From Sphingobacterium kitahiroshimense (GTDB taxonomy: Bacteria; Bacteroidota; Bacteroidia; Sphingobacteriales; Sphingobacteriaceae), in assembly GCF_025961315.1 (NCBI RefSeq), contig NZ_JAOQNK010000001.1, forward strand, positions 1,302,001-1,366,000: DNA of 64,000 bases. Reading direction: 5' to 3'. The position numbers and the translations under genes are program-made. Below the pieces are notes generated by a model. The model was given only the letters and a program-made list of their open reading frames with translations. It did no database searches and was not told where the DNA came from. How positions within the stretch are numbered: the first letter of the stretch is position 1; the number at the start of each line of letters is the position of its first letter. Positions 18,559 through 27,597 of this stretch are shown here, one piece after another.

Positions 18559-18810
18559 GATGAAATTGATTTAAAAAATGATTTTTCTTTACTGAAGATA
18601 GTCTATAATATTACCCCAAACATATTAAAAATTTAACTTTCCAGATGTTAAAAAAATATAAATAACCATATCTCACAACATTGCCTTGACTCAACATATG
18701 ATTAAAACAATAAATTACTTGTACGCGTTTATCGATTGAGATACTTTCCACCTACCGCTATTATTGACTAATGTAACAAGGTCGGGTTTGATAAAGCCCA
18801 AACTGCATCG
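18555..18810 (-). repeat. Relic of the NTF2-like family with 3' flank
   Basis: Positions about 18690-18800 align with the 3' part of the NTF2-like gene at 3 kb (AATAAATTACTTGTACG..., GAGATACTTTCCACCTACCG.TATTATTGACTAATGT). The relic ends near 18800 without the rest of the gene. Positions 18555-18660 repeat the flank seen at 12281-12384. Orientation is the same as all other copies. Confidence 0.65.
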
Positions 18811-18816
18811 ATATAA

Positions 18817-18854
18817 ATATAGAAAGCCACTCTCGACAGAATGGCCTTCTATAT
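18817..18854. terminator. Hairpin terminator, likely end of the NAD operon
   Basis: ATATAGAAAGCCA (18817-18829) pairs with TGGCCTTCTATAT (18842-18854) with one mismatch, flanked by A/T runs. It lies 100 bases past the last gene of the minus-strand NAD operon. Confidence 0.65.
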
Positions 18855-18953
18855 TTTATAGGATCTATTTGATGTTCCTAAGCTTTTAGCTCCCTATTAC
18901 TTCATCTGTATTAGTTCAAATAATCAACATTTGTCATAAAAAATTGGAATGTT

Positions 18954-19658
18954 TTAAAGCTCAAAATAGAATCCTGATTCTTTCAGAGATTCGTATTTGT
19001 CTCTATCGAAGCTGTAAATCTTGGCCGCACGAGAATGGCGATCTGGCTGCTTTTCGCTATGATCAACTAGCAATCCCATACTCAAAATCTTTTTACGGAA
19101 ATTGCCCCGATCAATCGCTCTCTGCAGAATGGTTTCATATAGCTTGTGCAGTTCTGGCAATTTGAATTGCTCGGGCAATAATTCAAACCCTACTGGCTGG
19201 TAGCGTATCTTTCCTTTCAGACGCTCAATGGCAACGGATAAAATCTGATCGTGATCAAAAGCTAATGCCGTGGCTTCGCCCAAACTGAACCACTTTACTT
19301 CTTCAATATCAAGACCTGCCTCAATAAGATAATCGGTAGACTTGACCAAGGCATAGTAAGCAATGCTGATAACCCTAAAACGGGGATCTCTATCGACATC
19401 TGAAAAAGTATACAGCTGCTCCAAATAGATATCTTCTAGTCCTGCTTCTTCCGCCAGCTTCCGACGGGCACATTCATCAGCAGTCTCTTGTTCTAAAATA
19501 AATCCCCCCGGGAATGCCCATTGGCCTAAAAAAGGTTCGATACCACGCTTCGTAAGCAACACTTTGAGTTCTCCGTTACCAAATCCGAAGATGACACAAT
19601 CTACTGTGACTGCTGGTCTTGGGTATTCATATGTGAAAGTTCTTTTTGTGCTAGTCAT
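18954..19658 (-). CDS. nrtR: NrtR-type Nudix repressor of NAD metabolism
   Basis: 234 residues: an N-terminal Nudix domain (residues about 12-140) and a C-terminal winged helix (about 150-230, with ELHKLYETILQRAIDRGNFRKKIL). The Nudix box runs from Gly52 to Leu74, but the catalytic REUxEE core reads R66-K-L-A-E-E, so one metal-binding Glu is replaced by Lys. This is the usual sign that the domain senses ADP-ribose rather than hydrolysing it, as known for NrtR regulators. It is the last gene of the operon, two bases after the nicotinamidase-like gene, which fits autoregulation through the palindromes at 23687-23760. Confidence 0.88.
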   Translation of the reverse strand: MTSTKRTFTYEYPRPAVTVDCVIFGFGNGELKVLLTKRGIEPFLGQWAFPGGFILEQETADECARRKLAEEAGLEDIYLEQLYTFSDVDRDPRFRVISIAYYALVKSTDYLIEAGLDIEEVKWFSLGEATALAFDHDQILSVAIERLKGKIRYQPVGFELLPEQFKLPELHKLYETILQRAIDRGNFRKKILSMGLLVDHSEKQPDRHSRAAKIYSFDRDKYESLKESGFYFEL

Positions 19659-19660
19659 AA

Positions 19661-20575
19661 CTATAAATTAATATCAGTTGATTTACAAATATGAATACTG
19701 TATTGCTTCCGAAGTGCTTCGAACTGTTGTTTTGTACTGTCTTCAAATCCGGTAATTGGCGACATACAGTCTTCTAGTATTGTGATACGCGACGTGATCT
19801 CCCTATTGTCTGCAAAATATTCCAAAATCTGATTGACAGAGGCTAATACACAGTGACTGGAGGCCTGACCGGCAATGTAAATGGAGTCATACTGGCTTAC
19901 AGCATTTAGCACTTCAAAATTGATATAATGCTCGGGGTCGTACTCGGCTTTTATGATGCCATACATCTCAGAATAGGGATTTTGCCCTTTGTAAATTAAC
20001 CGCGGGGCTGTGCTGCGAGCCGCCGCATGAAAGTAGAGCATTTTGGTGAACTGGCTTTCGAGCTTTGCTCCTACCGTCCCTTCTAAACAATGATATGGCC
20101 ATATACACAAGTTTTTTTTGTTTTCAATTTCCAAATTATGGAGATAATCCATAGAGCGATCATGTTCACCATTGGCCGCTGTCCAGATGCCTTGAACAAC
20201 ATCCTCGTAAGTAATAATGGTAAATGGTGACGGATGGTTGCCTTCGCGATCTATCCACCAAACTGGGTGAAAAACCTGCATCAGGGAATGACAATCTAAG
20301 CTACATATAATCTGAGTCAGTGAAGCTATATTATGATACATCCATTTTGTGAGTCGCTGCACATCTTCTTTAGACCCCGGCACAGCGAGACTACCGATAC
20401 TTTCCATAAAGTCGTTTTGCACATCAATAGCTAATAATAGATTCCTTTTCTGATCCTGCGAAGCAGGATTAATATTTTCAGATCGTCCAAGGGCCAGTAT
20501 ATCGGGTATATGTTCTACACTTTTGTAAGAAGCGATATGGTTGACATCGATAATTTGCTGATACGTGGTATTCAT
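19661..20575 (-). CDS. Nicotinamidase-like cysteine hydrolase
   Basis: 304 residues, isochorismatase/nicotinamidase superfamily. The catalytic triad is visible: Asp51 in LAIDVQNDF, Lys196 in LIYKGQNPYSE and Cys242 in ASSHCVLA. The metal site appears as Asp94-x-His96 and His103 in SLDCHSLMQVFHP. It is about 90 residues longer than typical PncA, mostly an N-terminal extension and inserted loops. In this operon the likely reaction is nicotinamide to nicotinate plus ammonia, but a related amide is possible. It lies 12 bases downstream of nadE and 2 bases upstream of nrtR. Confidence 0.75.
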   Translation of the reverse strand: MNTTYQQIIDVNHIASYKSVEHIPDILALGRSENINPASQDQKRNLLLAIDVQNDFMESIGSLAVPGSKEDVQRLTKWMYHNIASLTQIICSLDCHSLMQVFHPVWWIDREGNHPSPFTIITYEDVVQGIWTAANGEHDRSMDYLHNLEIENKKNLCIWPYHCLEGTVGAKLESQFTKMLYFHAAARSTAPRLIYKGQNPYSEMYGIIKAEYDPEHYINFEVLNAVSQYDSIYIAGQASSHCVLASVNQILEYFADNREITSRITILEDCMSPITGFEDSTKQQFEALRKQYSIHICKSTDINL

Positions 20576-20587
20576 GATACTTAAAAG

Positions 20588-21370
20588 TTAATCATTAAAA
20601 ATTGGAACTGCGGCAAACTTATGCGCTGATAAGGCTATACGCTGATCAATTAGCTTATCGATATTTTCATCCCCTGAGGTTCCTGCTAATATAAATGCAT
20701 CTATTTGACCATATGTCATACCCAGTTCATCCTCATCGGTCTGTCCTTCCCAAAGCCCTGCTGATGGTTTCTTGTCAATAATGGAATCGGGTACTCCGAG
20801 GTATCTAGCTAATGTATATACTTCTTGCTTAGTAAGCATACCCAATGGATTAAGGTCTGCTGCACCATCGCCCCATTTGGTAAAGTAACCCACTGTACGC
20901 TCGGCCATATTACCTGTACCGATCACAAATCGGCTTCCAAGCTGTGCTAACTGATAAAGGTAAGTCATGCGAATACGCGGACGTATATTGGCTTGACTTA
21001 GGGCTCGATTGACAGTTGCTGCCTGTCCTAAGAAAGTCACATTGGTGATATTCAAGGCATCTACGGCTGGTTGGATATCAAAAGTATGGTGTGCGAAATT
21101 GAACTTCTGAATCAGTTCCAATGCATGCTGTGAACTGCGGGTATTGGTCATATCATTGCCATAGGGCATCATAACCAAATGCGTATCGATTTTGCCCAGA
21201 TGGCACAGGCAAGCGACAACACTACAATCTATCCCTCCGCTCATACCTAGAACTACTCCTTTACGGTTGGCAGCAGTAACCTGTTGCGCGATCCATGTTG
21301 CTATTTTAGTTGCATAGTGTGCGACATTGTCATCATTGATAACAAATGGCTTTTGTAATTTAGTTTCCAT
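20588..21370 (-). CDS. nadE: NH3-dependent NAD synthetase
   Basis: 260 residues, the synthetase domain only, without the glutaminase half. The ATP pyrophosphatase P-loop is GMSGGIDCS (residues 42-50). The NaAD-binding region GTGNMAERTVGYFTKWGDGAADLNP and the KPSAGLWEGQTDEDELG segment are hallmark NadE sequence. It amidates nicotinate adenine dinucleotide to NAD with ATP and ammonia in the cytoplasm. Its start overlaps the NAMPT-like gene by 11 bases, giving tight coupling within the NAD operon. Confidence 0.93.
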   Translation of the reverse strand: METKLQKPFVINDDNVAHYATKIATWIAQQVTAANRKGVVLGMSGGIDCSVVACLCHLGKIDTHLVMMPYGNDMTNTRSSQHALELIQKFNFAHHTFDIQPAVDALNITNVTFLGQAATVNRALSQANIRPRIRMTYLYQLAQLGSRFVIGTGNMAERTVGYFTKWGDGAADLNPLGMLTKQEVYTLARYLGVPDSIIDKKPSAGLWEGQTDEDELGMTYGQIDAFILAGTSGDENIDKLIDQRIALSAHKFAAVPIFND

Positions 21371-22868
21371 ATACGCGATTTGATTCTAGTTTTAATAAAT
21401 TTCTGATCTCGTCAAATGTATTGGTGAAAAGGAATTCACCATCGATATAAAAATCTTTCAAAAGATCTCGATCCTTTAATGCTTTTACTGTCTCTGGATT
21501 AAGATCATCGATCAAACGATAATCATGGTCTTCAAATATCACTGCCACCATACCTTTCTGCGATTTTTTGAAGTTTCCGGTATCGGTCGCAGGTCGTTTT
21601 TGAATGGCTTTAAATTGTCCATCTACTTCTTCTGCTGTTCCTTTCAATGCGAAACCGAAAGTATCACGAGTTACATACTGATAAGTGTACGAACCTATTC
21701 CTAAAGCCGTATTAGTTGAAGCAAAACCTTTTTTCATCAATCCGTTGCAGATCTTTTCAGCACGGTCGACCGTAATAGAATCTCCATAAACAACACCGAT
21801 ATGGGGGTCTAATTCTTTGTATCCTTTTGAATTGACAGTACCACCAAAGATTTCAAATAGGCGTTCAACAATTCCTTTACGAACGGTTTCACGATCGGAA
21901 TCCTCATCGCCACAGATAATATGGATCGGATCTCCGCTATCGGGACGAATCACAACTTTTCCATCTCTGGCAAGGATCAGTTCTTTTAACTGCGGTATAA
22001 CTTGGTCTACTACGTTCCAAAGGTCGTAGGTATCGGATACTATTGAAATATTACCACTTGGATAAACTTCAGTGATGAGATGGCGAAATGCTTCAACTTC
22101 CTTTTCGCCATATGAACACATTACACTATGCTCTGTTGATGGCGTATACATGAGAACATCATTAGTTGCCTCATAATAGCATTTAAGATAGTTCCTTACA
22201 GATAATGTGGCTGATACTGAAAAACTCAAGAGATGCCCTCCTGCTGTCCGATAGGCAGTCTCGGGAGCCCCCATGCCACGCATGGAAAAATCTCCTGCCT
22301 GGGTCTGAACTTTTTGAATATCTCCAGTTTTCTCGGCATAGTTGGTCAAAAGTCTTTTATACTGGTCTGCTATGGTAGCTGCTGTCATAGGTGACCAGAT
22401 ATAAGCGGAAAGTTGGGTTTCTAAGTACCCTGGCAACCAGAAAAATTCAGGATGGGTATTTTCGATCGTGAACATAGGTACACCTACAGGAACTAAACTT
22501 CCTTCCCTGATAGCTTTGACTTTAATAGGCAGATAACCTAGTTGATGTAAAGCACTGATGTGGGCTGAGCTGTGAGTAGCTGCAAAATTAGCATTGGTAT
22601 TTGCAAAAACATGCTGGATAGCTTCTTCATATTCGGCCACTACTGTTTCTAACGGTTGCTTGAAAAAATACTGATCAAAGGCATGAGTCATTTCTGCCAG
22701 CGCTCCCTGCAATCCGAAAAATACGACATGGCTAATACCGTCTATCCGTGACATACGGGGTGTCCAGGTTTCATATACCCAATTGGTTTTGGCCGGATAT
22801 TGATCTTTGTGGCATAACTTGTAACCGTCTGTCCAAAGGATGGGATTTTTGCTAATCGGATTAAACAT
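21360..22868 (-). CDS. nadV: Nicotinamide phosphoribosyltransferase family protein
   Basis: 502 residues, a full-length NAMPT/NadV-type enzyme. It begins ILWTDGYKLCHKDQYP and contains MRGMGAPETAYRTAGGHL, the TPSTEHSVMCSYGEKE segment, VVIRPDSGDP with the PRPP/ribose-contacting Arg-Asp, and GIGSYTYQYVTRDTFGFALK. It should join nicotinamide to PRPP to give NMN. It overlaps the PRPP-synthase-like gene by 8 bases and nadE by 11. No NMN adenylyltransferase is encoded in the operon. An alternative chemistry, using an ADP-ribose pyrophosphate donor as in phage NARP1 systems, cannot be excluded. Confidence 0.88.
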   Translation of the reverse strand: MFNPISKNPILWTDGYKLCHKDQYPAKTNWVYETWTPRMSRIDGISHVVFFGLQGALAEMTHAFDQYFFKQPLETVVAEYEEAIQHVFANTNANFAATHSSAHISALHQLGYLPIKVKAIREGSLVPVGVPMFTIENTHPEFFWLPGYLETQLSAYIWSPMTAATIADQYKRLLTNYAEKTGDIQKVQTQAGDFSMRGMGAPETAYRTAGGHLLSFSVSATLSVRNYLKCYYEATNDVLMYTPSTEHSVMCSYGEKEVEAFRHLITEVYPSGNISIVSDTYDLWNVVDQVIPQLKELILARDGKVVIRPDSGDPIHIICGDEDSDRETVRKGIVERLFEIFGGTVNSKGYKELDPHIGVVYGDSITVDRAEKICNGLMKKGFASTNTALGIGSYTYQYVTRDTFGFALKGTAEEVDGQFKAIQKRPATDTGNFKKSQKGMVAVIFEDHDYRLIDDLNPETVKALKDRDLLKDFYIDGEFLFTNTFDEIRNLLKLESNRVYGN

Positions 22869-23670
22869 AGTTTTCGAGATTAATGGTGATGTATTCTATT
22901 TTGGGATGCGTCTCATGCATCATTGATGTGCTGGTAAAGACTTTGTCAATAGGCGAATCTTGATCGAGCAATTTACCGGATAATGCACGGGGTTCACAAT
23001 GTGTGACAAGAAGATAAACTTCACTGGCTCCCATTTGTTTCAAAATCTGCCCTGCCCAAAGGAAGGTTCCACCTGCGGAACAAAGATCATCCACGATGAT
23101 GCACTTTGCTCCTTGTGGTATATCGCCCTGTTTAAGAATCATATTTTCAATACGTCCGGTATGCGGATTACGGGTCTTGTCAAAGACGCAACTATTAGCA
23201 TACCCTGCATTTTCATACCGTGAAGCTGCCCCTTTGTCTGGAAAAACGATACGGTCGCTATCTGTAAACTGAAGCTTATTTATGATGGACGGCAACCAAT
23301 CTAATGCTGGATAAATGGCTTCACTATGATGCAACAGTTCAGTAGTCTTGGTAGAGTGCGGTTCGATTACATAAACCTTTTCAAAGTTAAGGTCATTGAT
23401 AAACTCGCAGATATATTGAAGGGTGAAAAGATCACCGTCAATCTTACGGTCCATACGGCTGTAAGGCATGTAATTGATCACTAACTTACAGTTTACCTGT
23501 TCCTGTTCAAGCCTTTTCTTAACAAATAAAAGTTTGATGAGGTCGCCATCCTCTTGATATGTGAACTGAAGGAAGTTATCTTTTAAGATATACGAATCAA
23601 AATCTTTCACTTTGGTTTCTTTATTAGGAAACTGTTCTGTGATTATTGTGTGGGTGTTTAATACGATCAT
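22861..23670 (-). CDS. prs: Ribose-phosphate pyrophosphokinase-like protein
   Basis: 269 residues, shorter than housekeeping Prs (about 310). The family elements are present but divergent: INYMPYSRMDRK in place of the GYARQDRK flexible loop, IEPHSTKTTELLHH in place of the usual DLHA-type region, and the PRPP/ribose-5-phosphate loop IIVDDLCSAGGTF in place of DDxxDTAGT. This type is typical of Prs-like proteins paired with NAMPT genes, including in phages. The likely role is making PRPP for the NAMPT partner. It is the first gene of the operon, starting 17 bases from the nearest operator palindrome. Confidence 0.8.
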   Translation of the reverse strand: MIVLNTHTIITEQFPNKETKVKDFDSYILKDNFLQFTYQEDGDLIKLLFVKKRLEQEQVNCKLVINYMPYSRMDRKIDGDLFTLQYICEFINDLNFEKVYVIEPHSTKTTELLHHSEAIYPALDWLPSIINKLQFTDSDRIVFPDKGAASRYENAGYANSCVFDKTRNPHTGRIENMILKQGDIPQGAKCIIVDDLCSAGGTFLWAGQILKQMGASEVYLLVTHCEPRALSGKLLDQDSPIDKVFTSTSMMHETHPKIEYITINLENYV

Positions 23671-23686
23671 AACTCTCTTTTTACTA

Positions 23687-23760
23687 TTGAGTATATTTTA
23701 CTCAACAAATATGAGTATTAATTTTTATTTACACAATGTTTCTGAGTATTTTTTACTCAG
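23687..23760 (-). promoter_or_regulatory. Two 19-bp palindromes, probable NrtR operators
   Basis: TTGAGTA-N5-TACTCAA at 23687-23705 and CTGAGTA-N5-TACTCAG at 23742-23760 share the core TGAGTA...TACTCA. They are 55 bases apart (about five helical turns), with a further half-site TGAGTA at 23712-23717 between them. They sit 17-90 bases upstream of the first NAD gene. The last gene of that operon encodes an NrtR-type repressor, so these are very likely its operators, overlapping the promoter. Confidence 0.8.
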
Positions 23761-23831
23761 AAAAAAAATATTCTAAATATAAAGAGCTGATAAACAACGT
23801 AAATAATTTTTGATTATAATAGCTTTGTAAA

Positions 23832-24241
23832 CAAAAAAGCCACATCTCTTGATGTAGCTTTAAAATAAATATATGCATTCAAACGTAATTTACTTATATG
23901 CGTTCATCGATTGAGATACTTTCCACCTACCTCCGTCATTAACAATGTTACGATGTCTCCTCGCCTAAAATCATCCCACTTCATGGCTACTTCAGCGACC
24001 ATATTGTCACTTGATTACTGTACAATAGTGGTGCTTGGTTTACAGCTTAGCTAGTCTCCTTTTTGTTTTTCCAGGAATAAAAGAACTCCAGAACGATGTT
24101 GATTTTGACTCTATCATCAATCTCACAATAACTGATTCTAAATTTTAAACTACGACATCAGTTTTTCAGAAAATGATGTAACCCTAGAGCAGGTCATTTC
24201 AAAGTTGGTTTGTTAAAAGTTACAATCTGCGTCTTAGGTAG
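23832..24241 (-). repeat. Relic of the NTF2-like family plus shared tail
   Basis: Positions about 23836-24090 align with the NTF2-like gene at 3 kb from the terminator inward: a hairpin GCCACATC/GATGTAGC (23839-23858), AATTTACTTATA.GCGTT, GAGATACTTTCCACCTACC, CTTCATGGCTAC and TACAGCTTAG. Several stops and gaps interrupt it. From about 24095 it runs into a segment matching 1425-1505, including the 3' end of an FMN-reductase-like frame. Confidence 0.65.
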
Positions 24242-25891
24242 TTATTTCAACTTAATAAAGTTGACATTGGTTGCCCCAAAATTAGTAATACTCAATCCCG
24301 TTATTTCATTTTTTTTGTTTCTGTGAAAATTGACTTCCACGGCAAAAGTAATGACTCCTGTAAATTTATCTTTTTCGACTTGTGTTAGCACAGCATCACT
24401 CAATCTGTTATGTGACATTGTTAACTTTCCATTGATGACTTTCAATGTGAAAAGTGATGCCAAATCAGAGTTCTGAAATTGACCTTCAAAACCTTTTAAA
24501 TTCGTTGCGGCAATATATACCGGGGCTTCTTCAACTCTAATTTGAGACTCGATTATCGGCGATCTCTCTTTAAATTTGTCCGATAAATAAAATTCTGCGA
24601 TGTCCATTCCTGCTTTATATGAAACAAAACCTTCATCATTACTCAAAAGAATAATGGATAATTTATTCTCCTGAAAACGACCTAAATAAGATTTAAAACC
24701 AGCATCGCTTCCTGTATGATTATAGACATTAAGACCTTTGTAGTTTCGGATAAACTGACCTTTGGCATGGTAAATATTTTCTCCATCTCTTACTGCTAAA
24801 ATAGCAGGTTTGCCATTATCTAACAGTGATTTTTCATTGAAAAGATTAATAAAATCAACATCCCCTACTTTAGGATTTTCAAAGTTAGCAGTCCACTTAA
24901 CTAGATCTTCAACAGTTGTATAAACATTTGTCGGTCCTACGGAAGAACTGTTAAGATTTCTTTTACTGTATAATCCGTTTGCACTTCCATAAGAATAAGC
25001 TCTATTTTTAACTATTTTTTCGGTATCATCATATATTTAGGTATTTTCCATACCTAGTGGATTGAAAATATTTTCTTTCGCAAACCGACTGAAACTTTTT
25101 CCCGAAACTCTTTTTACAATTTCAGTAAGCAATGTAAATCCTGTATTACTATACTTAAATTGACTTCCAGGTGAAAAATTCAGTTCTTTTTGTGTCGTTA
25201 TTATTTTCATTACTTGTTCGGTAGTAATGACATCATCCATTCTCCAACCTGCTAATGTTAACAATGCCCATTGATCTTTTAATCCACTTGTGTGAGAGCA
25301 TAAATGTTTAATTGTTATTATTTTTTCATAAATCGGCAATTCGGGAATGTATTTTCTTATATCATCATCCAACGAGATTTTACCTTGTTTCTCTAATAAA
25401 TAAATTGAAAAGGTGGTAAATTGTTTAGAAACAGAACCTATATTAAAAATCGTTTTTGAAGTAATCGGAATATCATATTCAAGGTTAGCGGTCCCATAGC
25501 CTTTTTCGAAAATAAGTTTTCCGTCTTGTACAATACCTACTGCAACACCGGCAGTTTTTGAATTGTATTGAGAAAATAAGGAATCAATTTTCTTTTCTGC
25601 AGCTGAATTTGTTTGTGCTGACAAATTGCTTGATATACAATATTTGCCTTTATTCCCATTTTGAAACCAGTTGACATATTCTGAAATTGGAGCTATCCAC
25701 AAAGGTTTTTCTTTGTGGCTTAAAAAAAGATTGGCTTCTGCATAAAAAGCCTTACCAATACTTTCAGGTTTATTATAAGATGTAACATTAATATAGTTCT
25801 GAATACAATTTTCAATGAGAGACTGTTCTGATTGTGCAAAAGATCCATTTGATAGGATTACAAATAAAATTGCGAAAAAGATTTTTCTCAT
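24242..25891 (-). pseudogene. Serine hydrolase (beta-lactamase fold) with one in-frame stop
   Basis: The frame is continuous over 549 codons except for a single TAA at 25037-25039, right after NPLGMENT. The N-terminus has a signal peptide (IFFAILFVILSNGSFAQ). Residues about 21-90 (YINVTSYNKPESIGKAFYAEANL, PISEYVNWF) look like part of a lumazine-binding/NTF2-like domain. Then comes a class C-type hydrolase with Ser153-V-S-Lys156, Tyr247-S-Asn249 and, beyond the stop, an HTG motif (HTGSDAGF) at the third position. A C-terminal beta-rich region (FEGQFQNSDLASLFTL...) closes the gene. The truncated 284-residue product would have two of three motifs. Both halves are otherwise undamaged, so the nonsense change is recent, or an error. 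It lies 99 bases behind a membrane AraC-type regulator on the same strand. Confidence 0.8.
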
Positions 25892-25990
25892 AAGCTTTGG
25901 ATTTTAATGATTTAAAAATGTTCCTCAAAAATATATTGCTTAAGTTTCAAATCAGTCCAAGTTTATCATAATGAAGTACGGATGTATATT

Positions 25991-27031
25991 TTAGGAGTAA
26001 AAATTATGTTTTTGATAATTTGAAGGCGTAGTTCCTGTGATTTTTCTAAATGAACTATAAAATGTACTGCTCGAATTAAAGCCAGATTCAAAACCCACAG
26101 CATCTATTTTCAACTGAGGGCTTTCAATTAATAATCGTTTTGCTTCATCAATTCGATATTCATTAATAAATTGAGTAAAACTTTTATTCAAATTATCATT
26201 AATTAATTGTGATAGTAATTGAGGTCGAATATTTAATTCTTTTGCTAAAATTGATAAAGTGAGATCAGGGTTAGTATAGATTTTTCTTGTTTCAAAAAGT
26301 ATATTAATTTTTTCTTGAATTTCCTTTACCAGCTTTTCATCTATTTTGTTGATGTATTTTTCCTTATTACTGACAGGATTTAATGTTTTGTTTTTTGCAT
26401 AATAAATCATCATAAACGAAATGTAAAAGCTAAAGGAAAAGGTCAAAGCACCAGAAATATACGACGTATATCTAGATAAAGAATAGGAAAGCCAAATTGC
26501 AAAAACACCACAAATAATTGATAATATCCAAGTTTCTTCATAACTAATCTGGTGGCGATTGGTCACTAACTTCCTGAAAATTTGTCTAGCCTCGTAAATG
26601 GATAATACAATAAAAATAAACCACTGAATATTTATAGAATAATAAATTATTCCTCTCCATACCTCAGAATTATCCTTGTATGGGAAAAGGAATCCAAAAA
26701 CAGCTACAGCTATTACTATAAAAATGAGACTATATTTTGCAAAAGAATAATTAAGCTTTTGCAATATTGATTTAACAAAAAAGTACAATAAAGGACCAAT
26801 TAAAACACAAGCCGACAAACCTATTTGTAAATACGTTTTTGATAACTGTGGATTAAAATTGTAAAATATAGATTTTCCGATTCGTGTACTTAGCGATAAT
26901 AATAGAAGCCCTAAAAATAAATCGGATACAACTTTGTTTCTTTTTAAAAATAAGAAATAAAAGCCCAAAACAAGACTATTAAAAACACCTAAAGCACTTA
27001 GAAAAAATAATAGTTGATTGTGAATATTCAT
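25991..27031 (-). CDS. Membrane-anchored AraC-type regulator
   Basis: About 346 residues: seven or so transmembrane helices in the first 215 residues, then a cytoplasmic AraC-type DNA-binding domain (ILFETRKIYTNPDLTLSILAKEL, first HTH; SPQLKIDAVGFESGFNSSSTFYSSFRK, second; GTTPSNYQ). The frame is open to 27079, but the first 16 residues are unlike a membrane lead-in, and MNIHNQLLFFLSALGVFN at 27031 is the natural start. It probably regulates the downstream serine hydrolase gene. Confidence 0.82.
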   Translation of the reverse strand: MNIHNQLLFFLSALGVFNSLVLGFYFLFLKRNKVVSDLFLGLLLLSLSTRIGKSIFYNFNPQLSKTYLQIGLSACVLIGPLLYFFVKSILQKLNYSFAKYSLIFIVIAVAVFGFLFPYKDNSEVWRGIIYYSINIQWFIFIVLSIYEARQIFRKLVTNRHQISYEETWILSIICGVFAIWLSYSLSRYTSYISGALTFSFSFYISFMMIYYAKNKTLNPVSNKEKYINKIDEKLVKEIQEKINILFETRKIYTNPDLTLSILAKELNIRPQLLSQLINDNLNKSFTQFINEYRIDEAKRLLIESPQLKIDAVGFESGFNSSSTFYSSFRKITGTTPSNYQKHNFYS

Positions 27032-27079
27032 TAATTTAAAAATATGCTTTCTTTTGGAATTGTTTACAATTGGCCTCAA

Positions 27080-27390
27080 TTTACGCGCTAAAAACGTTCG
27101 AGTAATTTTCTTACAATACTACATAAAAATATCAGTACAGTAATTAAATTTTTCATAAACTAAACGTTATTTTTCTGAGCAAAAGAAAATTGGAAACATG
27201 ATCTCACAACGACCAAAAACTATAAAAATCAATCAATTAACAATATATTTAAGAATAAAAACATACATCCGAATAAGGTGTAGATAAAAGAGGATTTTAC
27301 GAGTTTGCAGTTAAAACTTTTATACCATTTTTTCAAAATCGATTCACAAACTAATACTAGAGAATGTTTCAAAAAATCAAAACCATTCTC
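27080..27390. other. Intergenic region, nothing recognised
   Basis: AT-rich DNA between the AraC-type regulator and the betaine operon tail. No hairpin with a T run or open frame of note. Confidence 0.4.
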
Positions 27391-27582
27391 TCATAAAGAA
27401 GCAATGCTGCTGATTTTGAACTTATCTTTAAGATAGAGTAAGGCAGTTTTTCCTTTTTTATTGCGGTAGAAAGCAAAAAAAGGAACATTCAATAGCGCGC
27501 TATCTGTTTGAGGATTTTCCATGTGATGATCAGACAGATCATTACTGGGATCATAGAGTTGAAAAAAAAATGTATCTTTCAA
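27391..27582 (-). CDS. Possible small gene behind the betaine transporter
   Basis: A 63-codon frame starting at a TTG, 15 bases after the stop of the transporter gene. It encodes a basic, aromatic-rich peptide (YDPSNDLSDHHMENP, PFFAFYRNKKGKTALLYLKDKF). A five-codon ATG frame (MNKTI then stop) lies just upstream in another phase, so this could be a frameshifted stump. I recognise nothing in it. Confidence 0.25.
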   Translation of the reverse strand: MKDTFFFQLYDPSNDLSDHHMENPQTDSALLNVPFFAFYRNKKGKTALLYLKDKFKISSIASL

Positions 27583-27597
27583 ATTGTTTTATTCATA

